From: Bimuria novae-zelandiae CBS 107.79
Lineage: Eukaryota > Ascomycota > Dothideomycetes > Pleosporales > Didymosphaeriaceae
Assembly: GCA_010015655.1 (NCBI GenBank)
Contig: ML976677.1
Span: forward strand, 332,031-396,030
DNA: 64,000 bases
Reading direction: 5' to 3'
The notes under the pieces are model-generated. The model was not told where the DNA came from and did no database searches. It saw only the letters and a program-made list of their open reading frames with translations. Of this stretch, positions 13,201-24,800 are shown piece by piece (within the stretch, counting starts at the first letter, position 1; every line of letters begins with the position of its first letter). The position numbers were made by a program, and so were the translations under genes.

Positions 13201-13317
13201 CCCAACTAATTATCTAGTGATAACGAGGTCTACTTCAACGACGTAATAACTAACTAGGTCTGCAAAGATAGACCCTAGTACGATAAGCTGTGAACGTAGC
13301 GATTGTCGAAGGCTTCC
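10293..13317 (-). pseudogene. gag-integrase half of outer Copia
   Basis: The upstream half of the outer element, separated from RT/RNase H by the nested insertion. About 12085-12135 on the minus strand reads as a decayed gag zinc knuckle, with CLYSEKYRFNSCYY where C-x2-C...H...C would be expected. The integrase part (about 11900-10300) is heavily substituted, with dense TAA and TAG. A GC-rich 15-bp tandem repeat (12801-12842) in the gag part has escaped this decay. Confidence 0.65.
12801..12842. repeat. 15-bp GC-rich tandem repeat in Copia gag
   Basis: About three copies of a unit close to GCTGCTGCGCCACTT. On the coding (minus) strand it would give an Ala/Gly linker of type G-A-A-A-S. It is far richer in GC than the DNA on either side. 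Confidence 0.65.
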
Positions 13318-13328
13318 GGGCTTATAAC
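13318..13328 (-). promoter_or_regulatory. Primer binding site of outer Copia, half-tRNA-iMet type
   Basis: Directly next to the 5' LTR, the coding strand reads GTTATAAGCCC. The complement of the anticodon arm of initiator tRNA-Met is GTTATGAGCCC, so ten of eleven bases match and the mismatch is G to A. Copia-class elements are known to prime from an internal fragment of this tRNA, so this fits the class. The match itself is seen; use as a primer is inferred. Confidence 0.7.
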
Positions 13329-13462
13329 TGTGAGGAAGGGAAGACGGCTGCGTTGATTTCTCTATCGTAGAGATATCCTACATATATATAGACGTTGGAT
13401 CCTGCCAAGAGTCTAGGCATGGAACCTGATAGAATCGAAGCTGATGGAATTATACCGTAACA
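13329..13462 (-). repeat. 5' LTR of outer Copia element
   Basis: Better preserved copy of the 134-bp LTR, with TG...CA ends intact, followed by the ATATT duplication at 13463-13467. Confidence 0.9.
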
Positions 13463-13467
13463 ATATT

Positions 13468-13880
13468 AAATAGAAGGGGATTGCGGCGGGCTGCGGTGAT
13501 GTTCTACCTAACTTTTGGTATTTACCTTTACCTTTACCTTTGCCTCCACCCTTACCGCCACCCCACACCTTGTGTACCGCACTATGTATTCCACGAACTA
13601 GTTCTTTCTACTCACTACACTCCTTTATAACTTGAAACGACGCAGCTCCTGTTTTGTATCTCCTACCTGCCTACCTCCACGAACAGCAGCTATAAGCACG
13701 AGTAATAGTTAGATGGACCGGCAAACCCGCATGGGCAGGCGTTGACCTCTTAATCTATTTAACGTCAACCCGCATACGACTGACCTAACCTGGGAGCTCG
13801 TCTAGACTAAGTTGCTTAGACTTATTAAAAAGCTTTCTTTAGGCGGCCCGCGTGCAACGCCGCTGCTGGGTGTGTCTATA
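13468..13880. other. Intergenic, short TTTACC repeat, no gene seen
   Basis: About 0.4 kb right of the Copia insertion. It contains a short run of TTTACC-type hexamers near 13523-13545 and no supportable reading frame. The hexamer is not the usual fungal telomere unit (TTAGGG). Confidence 0.5.
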
Positions 13881-14839
13881 ATGTTAATATACAAGTTTAA
13901 AAGCGATCTCTTTGAAATTCTGTATCCGTTCAAGACGACGGACGGCATGTATTAGAGGGAAGACGCGACGACAAAGTCAAGGAAGGAACTTAACAACAAG
14001 CTTAAGAAGATTAACGACGTAAAGCTAGTTAGATATCATCGCACGTGGGACGCGACAAACGGGAAGCCAGACAACTGGCTAGGTATAGTAGGTATTCAGG
14101 GTGGTACCACTGCTTAAGCAGGTGGTAGTACTGTGGTAGTAGCTATTCAAGCAGCGCAGGACTCTGCTTATGCAGCTTAAGGTGTAAGCGTAATTAACAA
14201 GGGCTTAGACAAACAATGCTGACTTTATCCAAGGCTGTTGAAACAAGAGCCCCAGACGCCTACCACGCTATCGTTGAGGACCACCCAGATAGAGCCAAAG
14301 AGCGTCCTATACTCATTAAGGAAGATGGTACGTAGGATAACCTGATTACCCTTGGCGGAGACGAGGCTCTAGCTAAAGCGCGAGTTGATAACACCAGGGC
14401 TCTTGTACAGATGCCGATACACCAGCGTAATTAATTTATGCAGCTGGCATCATGGAAGGCGTTACCTGTTAACTTCTGATACGTGATTGCTCCCAGTCGA
14501 TCGCGCGAGATGGCCAAGAGGCATACGGGCGGTAGCCGGTACGCTATAGTCATTGGGGTGGTGAGGCGACCCACGTGGGATGTGGAGGACACATATCCAG
14601 AATACATATGCATTGCTTCGCTTGAAGGCGGTAAAGCCCTGACCATCTGCGTCAAGACGTACAGCGTCGAGGGTCAGACGCTAGAGAAATGGCCAGGCGG
14701 TGGTCAAAGCTATATGACGCTCGAACGCATCGTAGAGCGAGGCTACCTGTTCCCCCCCTTTTGCAACCAGTTTAATAAAGATTGGCTACGAGCCTACTTA
14801 CAGAAGATAGCGGAGATTAATGGCATGCTAAGAGTTTAA
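13881..14839 (+). pseudogene. Dead gene of unknown family with six premature stops
   Basis: I do not recognise the family. From an ATG at 13881 one frame gives coding-like text (KSDLFEILYPFKTTDGMY, later ELNNKLKKINDVKLVRYHRT and NGKPDNWLGIVGIQGG) with three stops. After a frame change near 14200 a second frame from 14216 (LSKAVETRAPDAYHAIVEDH) runs to a final stop at 14839 with three further stops. The last 110 codons or so are open and contain GGSRYAIVIGVVRRPTWDVE and YICIASLEGGKALTICVKTY. Each internal stop is TAG, TAA or TGA and can come from CAG, CAA or CGA by one C-to-T change. The composition is richer in GC than the sequence on both sides. Likely a host gene or captured fragment killed by RIP; what it encoded is not known. 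Confidence 0.55.
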
Positions 14840-17560
14840 GAGATAGTGTTAACAATCCAAAGTAGCGATTAAGTAGTAAGAGATGATAGATACGTACCTG
14901 GCGTATGCTTAACTTCAGCTTAAGATAAGGCAGCCGGTACGTTCGGGAATGCTGGGCGGGTGCAGGGAGTGGTTTTCGAAGAAGGATGAATGGGGCTTAG
15001 CTTCCAATGGCAGTTTGGTTCCTTTGACCTTGACACTGCTGGTGGTCTCTGTACCTGCATCCTATTAGCTGGGCAGACCAGGCATGATCCGCAGCGGCTA
15101 ATTTAGCTAATAAGATGTAAGTTAGGGTAGACGCGCTAGGGTGCGAAGTTAGAACTAAAAATAGGACACTAATCGTGCTGTGGTTAAAACACCCTTAAGG
15201 AGTTTATCGCTTTTAATAGCAATGCGCTTTTCCTTTACAAAACTACTAAATTTCTTGTCTTCTTATAACCCCCGTAGATACGAATGCGTTTTATAATGCT
15301 ATACCGTTTAATAGAGAGATAATTAGAGTAGACTAAGTCTATTTATAGAAACTAAAAGTGTTAACACTCTATTAGTTTTAGAATAACTAGATCTTTACTT
15401 AACCTAATTTAATAGTCTTATACCCTTAACGTGCGCTCTTTTTAGGTTTACTATTATTTAGAAAATTATATGTATCTTTATCTTCTTTCTAACACTATTT
15501 CTAATAACTAAGCCTTCTTAAAGGACTTAGTATATTACGATTAGCTTCGTGGAACTTACGGAGCTTATATAGGCTATATTTAAAATTAGATACGTTGTAC
15601 TATTCTAGATTAACCTCGTATTTAAGTTATTAGACACGATATTATAGATTCCCGCGATAGAGGCGGACTGCTAGAATCCGCTCTACCTTGTATTTAACAT
15701 TATTATTTACACTTTCGTGATTAATCTCTATTCTGCCTAGAGCTTGCAATTCTTTGGCGTTAGCCTTATTTTTTGCACTATTAGTAGTACTCTTAGCGCC
15801 AGTGTTTTCCCCTTTCTCTACCTCAGCAACATCGGCACGCGACCTTGCTTCTGGGGGAGGTTTTAAAGGACTAGGGGAGCGATATCGTTCTCGTTACTTT
15901 GGCGCATGTGCGGCGTTTGTGGATTGCTATTTCTGTGTTTCGTTGGATGCGCGAAGATGCCACTTACAGTTAATAGCATTGATCGAACCACCGCGTTTCT
16001 GTTTCCAAACCGGTGATGCGTCGCTCATACTACGATCGTGACTATCGCCTTCTTCATCATCGTGCGTGCCATCGCCATGGCCACCACTATTAACGCTCTT
16101 AGGCGTCGGAGAGTTGCCTTGCTACTGTTAGGCACCGCAAAGGCATTTGCAAATCGTGAGCGCTTACCTTAATCACTGGCCTGGTTAGTCTTATGCGGCT
16201 GCCGTGAGTAGACCATAGAATCCTGGGTGGCGTGACCACTAGTCCTTTGAATTGATTGGCGGCTAGAGGATATGCCGGTACCCGCCATGAGTAGTGGATC
16301 GCCATAAGGCACAGCATCCTCCGGCTAGATATTGCTGCTTAAAGGTAAGAGTAACTAGGTTATAGTAGCTTTAAGCCCTATAAAATTAGGAGCCTTTTAT
16401 AGAACGCTATTACTTTTTACTTTTTATAACTAAAACTCGCCTTCCCCTTTACTATTATTATTATTACTTTTCTTATTGCTTACACTATTTATGCCTATAT
16501 TAGCTTTATTTAGTTTACGCGTTATATTAGTAGCATACTTACTTAAATTTATTAAGTTAATAACTTTATTTTCCTCTAACGTTAGTACTTAACTACCTAT
16601 TATATTCTATACGTTTAAGTCTACTTTTTATAAGTAGCACTTACTTTCTCTTTAAAATCTATTATTATTACTAGTCTTGTTGCCTATACTAGTTATGTCT
16701 GTATTAATTCTATTTTATTTTTACGTAATACTAGAATTATTCTTACCTCTATTTATTAAATTAACTTTAGGTTCTATTAATATTAATATAGGATAGCTTA
16801 TTATATTCTATAGGCTTACGTTTACTTTTTTAGATAGCACTTATTTTCTTTACTATTATTAGCTATTAAGTATATCTAATAGCTATTAATGCCAGTTTCG
16901 ATATCTACGTAGTATTAGACTTATTATAAGTAAATATACTAATTTAAGTAGCTTACTTGCCTTAGCTACTACGCTTAGCAGGAGAACCGCTATATTAGCT
17001 CTTATTTATTATAAAGAGAATATCTCTAGTATACCTATTTTACTTATAGTTAAGGCTTCTTTCCGAGTAAGAGAGCGTCTAATTATTATTATAATTAGTA
17101 AAACTACTCTTATTATTTTTATCTTAGTAGTTACTACTATTACTAATTAAACTATCTAATGAACTATTATTTATAGATACATTACTTTAATTAAGTTTAG
17201 TTTCTACTAGCTTTAGGGGTTCCCTACCTAAATATATTAAGCTAGTAACTTTAATAAGATTATAGCGCGGAATACTAGTAATACTAAAAGTTTTATTATT
17301 ATAATATAGCACGCCCTTTAAAGGTATGCGTTAAAAGGCTAGCTTTACCTTAAAAAGTTTTCTATAGATAAATTAAATCTTAATTAGAAAATAAAAAAAA
17401 GGCAGGTTATATATTCTTATTATTATTATTATTACTTTAAAGCATTCTAATAGTTTAAAAAAGTAAGAATTATAATAATTTAAGTAAATAATAGCTTCTG
17501 CGGCTATATACTAACTAGGTAGTTAAAAAGCTAGTTTAAAATAACCTTAGCCCTCTAGCA
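14840..17560. other. AT-rich decayed DNA, no gene recognised
   Basis: Extremely TA-rich, with short TTA/ATT microsatellites (near 16448-16462 and 17424-17445). The GC-richer patch near 15750-16310 has short open frames on both strands, but without domains or a proper ATG start. I see no LTRs or TIRs that pair up. Most likely repeat remains too mutated to classify. Confidence 0.5.
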
Positions 17561-19604
17561 GACAGCAGTCGGCAGCCTATGCAAAACGATAGTTAGGACG
17601 CCACGAACCGCCAGGTTAGAGTCAGATTTGGTGGCGGGGGCGATGCAACCTTCCCATGAACCCCCCTTTCCTCTCAGACAGGATGTTAGTGACCATTTCG
17701 CAGATCCTCATCGTGGGTACAGGAAGTTGCAGAGCCAGCGCTGCATATGGTAGGGCATTTCCCAACATACAGCTCGCCTCTCTGTTGAGGGTCGCTTTAA
17801 GGTCATGCAAGCAGAAGTCCATGTCGCGTGCACCTTCAATAGCAAGCTGTTTAGGGCGAACCTCTCACGCATAGTCACCTCGTCGGCGACCCCAAAACCC
17901 ACACCTGGGCTCAAACTCTCGTCGAGGCTTTTCGTAACGCGGACTCAGCTTTGCAGGGAAGTGGACACACACACATATGCCCTTTTCGGGCCCGAAGGCC
18001 CACTATAGCCCTTTATTCTGACAGAGCTAAAGCACTAGAGTGCAACTTTGCCGTGCGCGCACCTAAAGCCCCAACTACTAAGTAGTATAATTTAGCTAAT
18101 ATATAGCTTAACTACTATTTACTTATTTAAAATGTGGTTCGTAATCTGCCATGCTTGTCTAGTGTGATCCTCTACAGGAACTAGACGTGTTAAGACTAAT
18201 TAGCTCCCATAGGGAAGCTAATCCTGGAAGATTACTAAGTGTCTAGCTTATCTAGCTAAAGTTATAACTAGGTCTACTCCCTCGTGCTAAGACACTAGCA
18301 AAGCATCCTAGGCGGCTTAGTTGCCTTGCTGGTAATTTATAACATAACCGGGCAAGCATGTCCGGCATCAGCATAAATCAGGGAGCAGGTCTAAATCCAA
18401 ATCCAAAAGGGGTTCAACTAAAGTATGGGAGGCAGAAGTAGCGCGGGGATTGGAGGCCGTTCGCGAGCGAATATGCTACGGAAGGAGGCAGTTTACGTTG
18501 GCTCTACTTTGCTCTAGTGAAGGCCAACAAAATCGAACGACCAAGTTCGAGGCAAGACAGCAGCAGAGCTGCCCGCTGAATCCACAGAAGACGCATCATG
18601 CGAAATTCAGTTAGAGGTAGCTGAATCTGTGACGCCGGAACGCAGCCTGCCGTCATGCAAGCAGTCATGCGGACCCAGTCTACAATCTGTTGAGTGCAGA
18701 CTGGGCGAGTACATGCCACTACCGTCCTGCTCGGCCGAACAGCGGGTCGTAGCCTAGCTAAGTCTGCCTCGTCTGGCTCTCGTGGGACTGACTTTGCAGC
18801 AACGGCATTCTGAGCTAATTATTTCCACGAGGCTTGCATTTGCGTAAAACTGTTAAGGGCCTAGCTAATATTGCACGGGTCTAACCCCTACCACTCAGAC
18901 GTTATCGCGGCGTGTAAGGCGCTTTTATCACCATCCCGCGTGATCGATGACGTGGCAGGTCAATAAGCTCTAATACGAGCAAGTATGCGTCTTCTTCTGG
19001 AAGAGGGAACCGAAGGGTTGGCCAGAATTCGTTCCTAGGCAGTGCTAGAGTCAAGGGTAGATGCCATAAACACTGCTTAGTTATGAGGAAGGCGAGCGAC
19101 CCTTCGCGACTAAATCTAGAGTAGAATAGAGTCGCTTGTAGAGTATTAAGGAGAATATAAGAATTACCTTAGACACGGCGCAGTACCCTCGTCGTCGGCC
19201 TATTAAAGCGGGGGGAAACGGAAGCCATCGGGGCATTGCACGGTCGCATAATTTGCCAAGAGGTAGGAAAATACCTCACAAAGGAGTCCAAGCGACTAAT
19301 TAAGAGGAAAGGGGGTGCTAGGAGCATAGAGACGATAGATAGAGAAGGGTAGACCGGCGAGGGCAGCGTGCTTATATGCAATGAGGTCGGTGCACGGGCC
19401 AGATAAAAGCGGCGAGTTGCCAAGCGAGCCTCCATTTCCCGCTCAGGAAACCTCCATTTCCAGATGCGGTTCCACCACCACTAATATACCTACTATAATA
19501 AATTAAGAGCTTACTTTACTCGTAAAGTGCTACTGCGTATATAGTAGAGTAATTACGCTTATACTTATTATTAAGGTAAAATTAATTCTAAAGTAATTAC
19601 TAGT
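17561..19604. other. Mosaic of GC-richer islands and AT-rich DNA, no gene recognised
   Basis: Islands at about 17570-18060, 18400-18830 and 19010-19460 have near-normal base composition and short open frames in several frames on both strands, which points to unselected sequence rather than genes. No domain, splice-consistent gene model or terminal repeat could be supported. They may be fragments of host DNA left between RIP-mutated repeats. Confidence 0.45.
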
Positions 19605-19609
19605 TAATT

Positions 19610-19801
19610 TGTTGCAGTAGAAAAGATTGTGGAATTCTTTCTATCTGTTATGTGTGCTATCTATAAGCTGCAGAGTATGTATCTGCCCGAGCGTAAACAT
19701 CGCTAGTCCCAGATAGGTGTAGCCTTCTCAGAAAGGTGAGTGGCAACCACGCGAGGGTAGGAGTAACCATCTAATAGGGTAAGAGTTATCAAACCGTCAC
19801 A
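19610..19801. repeat. Solo LTR, 192 bp, with TAATT target duplication
   Basis: A 192-bp unit begins TGTTGCAG and ends CGTCACA, so it has TG...CA termini, and is flanked by perfect 5-bp repeats TAATT (19605-19609 and 19802-19806). No second copy of the sequence and no gag-pol are present in the window. Unequal exchange between the two LTRs of a retrotransposon typically leaves such a scar. Its base composition is much less AT-rich than its surroundings. Confidence 0.75.
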
Positions 19802-19806
19802 TAATT

Positions 19807-21358
19807 TACTTAATAATTATTTTATAAATATAACTAATAGTAGCTACGCTAACGACTCTATAGCGATAGACTAAATAAAATACTTTAATAAGATAACTAT
19901 AGAGAGCGCCTATAGCGCCTAGAGATTACTTCTTATTAATAGCTATAGATTTTACCTTACTATAGAGTTTACTTAGTACGTCGAGCGTAATTATATATAG
20001 CTTTTTACCCTCCCTCCGCACACTACTTATCTCTTCTAGCCTCTTAACGTAGGTTATTTTTAGCCTCTAAAGTAGTATTACGCTTAGATGCTTAATTAGG
20101 CCTTTTAAATAAGAGCTACTAAAATCTAACGCTTAGATTTCTTAGTAACTCTCTTATAAGTTAGAGGGCAGGCGTTTATGTCTTATATAGTTAAGGGAGG
20201 CTAGCGTAAAACAGGCCTGGCGCCCTTCTGCCCTAAGCAGGTAATCGCGCCTTTGAGAGCTCAGGAAGCTGCCCGGGCGGCAGAGTACGCCGAAGGATAG
20301 GACAACAACGTAGAGAGGCCCTTAACGCCTACTATAGATTCGTCTAATAAGGAGGAGGACAGCGTCCCTTCAGTACTCAGGGGCCTCTCTCCTCCTACGC
20401 ACGGGCGTCTACTCCGCCAGCTGCTGGGCGCCATGGGCACGCCGCTGTTTACAGAGCTCTCCTAGCCTTTTTAAACACCGCAGCCCCGTCTGTTGCCTGG
20501 CGAGATAGGCTGGAGTACGCTAAAAATAATACGTACACTTAATTTGCAAGAGAAAGCTATTACGTATATACTTAAAAAGTTACTACTACGTAAGCAAGTA
20601 AAGGACGTAATTTTAACGCTTAAAGGTAGCTTAGTAATAGCCTATAACGCGGCAGGCCTAGAGCAAGCTCTCTACTAAATAAAGGCTACTAAGCACGCTT
20701 ACGCTAAGTATTATAGGCATAATTAATATATACTTAATATTAGTAGAGGTCTTATTTATACTAAGGATTACTGTATAATAGCTATAAAGCAGGTAGTTAA
20801 TAAGATAGCTAAATAAGAAGCTACTATAGCGGCGCGCTAATAAAGGACGCTTATAAGGCGTTTTAATATATAGAAAAGGATACTATTAAACGTACGTAAC
20901 TAGGGCAAGAAGTTAAGTAGGCGTTACTATAAGAGTCTCCTTATTACGCGCGATAAGTCTTACATAACTATATTTAATAGCCCTATATATAAAACTTTAG
21001 CAGATAAACTAACGCGTTAGGAGTATAAAGTTACTAACTTAGCACTAACTAAGCACTTTTAGGGGTTATATAAGAAATTTATATAATAATTAGAGCGAAG
21101 AGGTAACTTTAGGGCAAGACTTTTTATTATAGAGAGCTTAATTTTAGCACTTTAAATCGCGTATGTTATCTGTAATAGTATAGATCCCTATATATAGCAC
21201 CTATAACGCAAAGGAGTCGCGCCTATACCTACCCCTAATAATAAATAAGTAATAATATAAGTATAAGATAGTTAGTTAACTGTTCCTAAGACGTAGTATA
21301 TAGTTACCCTAATTAGTAGTAATAATAAGGGCTCCTTATCTCCTTATTTTAAAGCTTT
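19807..21358. other. AT-rich relic with a decayed coding fragment
   Basis: A GC-richer stretch at about 20210-20520 flows into an open segment, 20493-20678 (+), that reads GWSTLKIIRTLNLQEKAI and then LLLRKQVKDVILTLKGS. Beyond it the same or nearby frames continue for several hundred bases with many stops (for example KKLSRRYYKSLL, then DKSYITIFNSPIYKTLADKL). The text is Lys/Arg/Leu rich and looks like the C-terminal tail of a transposon protein, but I cannot name the family. It ends at the Gypsy target duplication TAAAG. Confidence 0.45.
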
Positions 21359-21363
21359 TAAAG

Positions 21364-21807
21364 TGTTATGGTGCGCTCTCGCTTGTTCTAATCTAGGTTA
21401 GGGTAGTAAGGTAATAAGGTACCTTATAAATTATTTAGTAGTATAAGTTAATGCGACACTTAGCGCGTATTAGATAATTTAATTTTATAATAAATAAGAT
21501 AGCTATTAGTTTATATAGGAGAACGTACTTGTATAGAAGATATGTAAGTTAACTACAAGGAGCGTAGAAAGGAAATTGTCCTATACATATACCCTCCTTG
21601 TCCTATAGAGTCCCATGGTATCCCATATCCTATCTCCGTGGGATCCCATGGGATATCCTGGGACGTTACGTGACCAGGGTCACGTGGTCTTATAATATCC
21701 TATAGTCTTGGCGTCTGAGACAGCCTAGGACGTTATATAAGCCTAAGGTAGGGCCTAGTTATTGTTATAAGGCCTATCGTCCTACCTTTAACTTTTAGGT
21801 CGTAATA
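21364..21807 (-). repeat. 3' LTR of Gypsy element
   Basis: 444 bp, same length as 27853-28296. It begins TGTTATGG and ends CGTAATA where the other copy ends CGTAACA. Differences between copies are mainly transitions, with at least one transversion near the start, and are more numerous than in the Copia pairs. It contains the palindromes described for the other copy. Confidence 0.92.
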
Positions 21808-24800
21808 TTATCCTCCTCCTTCCTCTGCATGTCCCTATGTAATAGCTAATATCCTCCTAGAGTATCCTTTATTATTATTTTATTAAAGATTAAATAAACT
21901 TAATTAGTTAGACTATTATAGTGTCCTGCAAGTACTGCGCAAAGAAGGGCTTAACTTATAAGCTATTTTTCTTTAAGATATAGTATAATAATTACTATAA
22001 GAATAGCGTTATAAAGTGTAAGCTAGTAGAATCTATAGTTCTAAATTTCTCCTAAATTAATTTTAAGATTAATAGGCTTAAGCGCCTAGAAGAGGTAGTA
22101 GTAGTTAAAAAAAATAACTATAGTAGCCCTTTAGGCTACTCGTGCTAAAAGGAAAAGGTTACTAAAGTAAAAACGTTTACTTAAGAAGCGTAAAGAAAAG
22201 CTTCTTATTAATTTAATAAAATTTATTAAAGAAATTAAGCGCCTTAAAGGGCTAAAAGTATTAGGCTAGGATATTACGTAGCTAGAAGGGGGCCTTATAC
22301 TTAGCACTATTATCTTAGACTAGGCTATCTTTTCTCCAACCTTTAATTTTAATAACTTTAAACTTTTAGCCTTAACTTCTTTAAATACTCCTAGTAGAAC
22401 TTCTCTAAGGCCTCTTTCTAGTTAGTAAGGTTCCTTATTAGTTTTTATATGTTATAGCTTTCTAACTATTCTTTTTACTTCACTAGGTACTTATGCTAAC
22501 GTCTAAATTTCTATAAATCTTAAATTACTTTAACTTTGTACTCTTTATCCTTAAGTTTTAAATATAATTCTAATTTAGCGTTTAATAATGCTATTTCTAA
22601 TAATAACTTATAAAAGACTAGGTGTATACGCGTATTAATAGGTAATTATAGTTTAAAATTAACTAGGCCTTTAACTTTTTAGATTTTAAATAGTTCTTTT
22701 TAGAGGTTATCTAGTTTTTTACTTAGCTATGTTATTTTAAATTTCTTTTATAAGAGGAGGACTCTATCCCCTTTTTTAAAAGTTAGTCCCTTAATCCTTT
22801 TCTTATTTACTTATTTTACTATTTACTTATAATATCGTGTAATATTTCTACGTAATACCTTATATAGGTCTTGCATAAGTTTTGCTTTATTAGCTACGTC
22901 CTTTGTAATGCTTTTAATGTTTAACGGATCCTAGTAAGTTGTTAGCTCACATCTGTGATTGGCGTAGTATAGTAAGTATCCTATAGTCGCCAATCTTGTG
23001 CTATTGTATGCTAGTTAAGCTATTAGTAATAGCTTAACCTAATTATCTTAAAGCTTATTTATTTATATCTAGAGGTACTATTCTAACGTCTAATTTATTC
23101 GCTTAGTTTAGCTATTTGTCTTAGGGTGGAAGCTCGTTGTAAGCTTATATTTAATTTCTAATTTAGCTATAAACGTGGTCTAATACGATAATGTAAATAT
23201 TTTAGCCCTATTTATAATAAACTTATCTAATTATTTAACCTGCGATATTAGCTCTTATTTTACTATATAAGCTAATTCTTCTATTAATATAGCTTCCTTA
23301 ATTAGCACGAATCTTAGTTCCTTAGTAAGTTAATAGATTATAACTAAAATTAAGTTATAGGGATTCTTATTCCCTAGTGCTAATAATGCTAGTAGTTTTA
23401 TAATAAAGTCTATAGTTATACTAGACTACGGTCTTAGGGATAGTTATAATAGCTATAAAAGGCTATAGGGCTTATATCTTTTAGGCTTATTCTTATAATA
23501 GGCTAAATAGTTGCCTAGAACCTTCTATACTACCTAGTGTAGCCTAGAAATAGCATATTCGTTCGTAATCTAACGCGTTATTTTAATAATTCCTAGGTGT
23601 CCCTAGTCCTTGCCTTTATATAACTTCTTAATTAATATCGGAGCCACCTACTTATTAATTTAAATATAGTTTTAATAGTCTCGTGCCGTTAATATTATAG
23701 CTTTATAAGGGTTATATACTTAATAGTTCTTATTTGTAAGCCTTCTGTAATCCTATATCCTATTTATAGCTAGTCTATAATAGGTAAAGTCTACGCGTTA
23801 TACCTCTAGTATTAGCGCGAGCTACGTTTTATTATAGTAAAGAGTTCTATCCTTCGCATAGGTTAAGATTATAATATAGTTACCTCTATTATTATTTTTA
23901 TTAGATCTAATTATCTACTTAGCGCGTCTATCGCGGCGTTTACGTTTCTTAGTAGGTATATAATATAGAAGTTAAATTCTACTATTTACTTAGACTACTT
24001 AGCTTATTATTAATTAAGCTTCTTAGTTACTATAAAGCGTGTAAAATTAAGGTAATTAAAAAACACTTTTATTTAGTACTTAGCTCCCTTAAGCTACGCT
24101 TCTTATTACTCGAAATAATTAATAATTACTAGTAGTTTCTTATTATAGATCTTATAGTTAAGCTCTGCTCCTGAAAGCTTTCTTATATAATAGAAAACTA
24201 GTCTCCACTTCTTATTATCGCATTCTTATAGTAGTACGGCCCCTAGCGCATAATCTAATCATTCGTGTAGATGTAATGTTATCGCTCTAGGTTATACATT
24301 TATAGTAGGGGTACTATTAGGAATAGGCGCTTTAGCTATTTCAAAGCCTTCTCTTTTACCTTCTATAGTAGTCGCTATTTTCTAGTCTTTATAAGTTCTA
24401 TTAGCGGAGCGGTAACCTTAGAGTCGTTCCTAATAAACTTATAATAGAAGTTAGTAAAGCCTAAAAAAGACTAAATATCCTTTACTAATTCTAGCAGTAA
24501 TTATTCTTCTATTATCATAATTTTCTTTAGGTCTATTTTAACAGCTTCTTAAGATATTACAAATCCTAGATATTTTGTCTTAGTAACGTAGAATTTATAT
24601 TTTTTAGGATGTAGGAGTAATTAATGCTCTTATAACTTTTATAATATCTTATAGACATGTTTCCTATGTTCTTCTAAGGTTCTACTTAAATACACTAGTA
24701 TATTATTAAGGTATGCCGTGCAGAATATATCTAAGTATTTATATAATACTTAATTTATTAGCTTTTAGAAGGTTACTAGGGCGTTTATTAGTCCTATTAG

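Larger units (their letters stand above)
2766..13462 (-). mobile_element. Copia LTR retrotransposon, interrupted by a second Copia
   Basis: Full-length but dead Ty1/Copia-type element on the minus strand. It has 134-bp LTRs (2766-2899 and 13329-13462) beginning TGTGAGG and ending CCGTAACA, and a perfect 5-bp target duplication ATATT (2761-2765, 13463-13467). Minus-strand signals are in the right places: a G10 polypurine tract next to the 3' LTR (2900-2909) and a primer site next to the 5' LTR (13318-13328). Removing the nested element (5079-10287) and its CTAGC duplication leaves about 5.5 kb, a normal Copia length. Order on the minus strand is gag (about 13200-12000), integrase (about 12000-10300), RT (about 4700-3900), RNase H (3753-3349). 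The RT catalytic box reads YVND at 4078-4089 where YVDD is expected, a G-to-A change on the coding strand. Confidence 0.9.

Noticed and set aside
13523..13545. Telomere-like hexamer run
   Set aside because: The unit is TTTACC, not TTAGGG, and only a few copies are present. No sign of a chromosome end.
15754..16041. Possible small secreted protein with hydrophobic start
   Set aside because: It begins with TTG, lies in decayed AT-rich DNA, has no later domain, and competing frames exist on the other strand.
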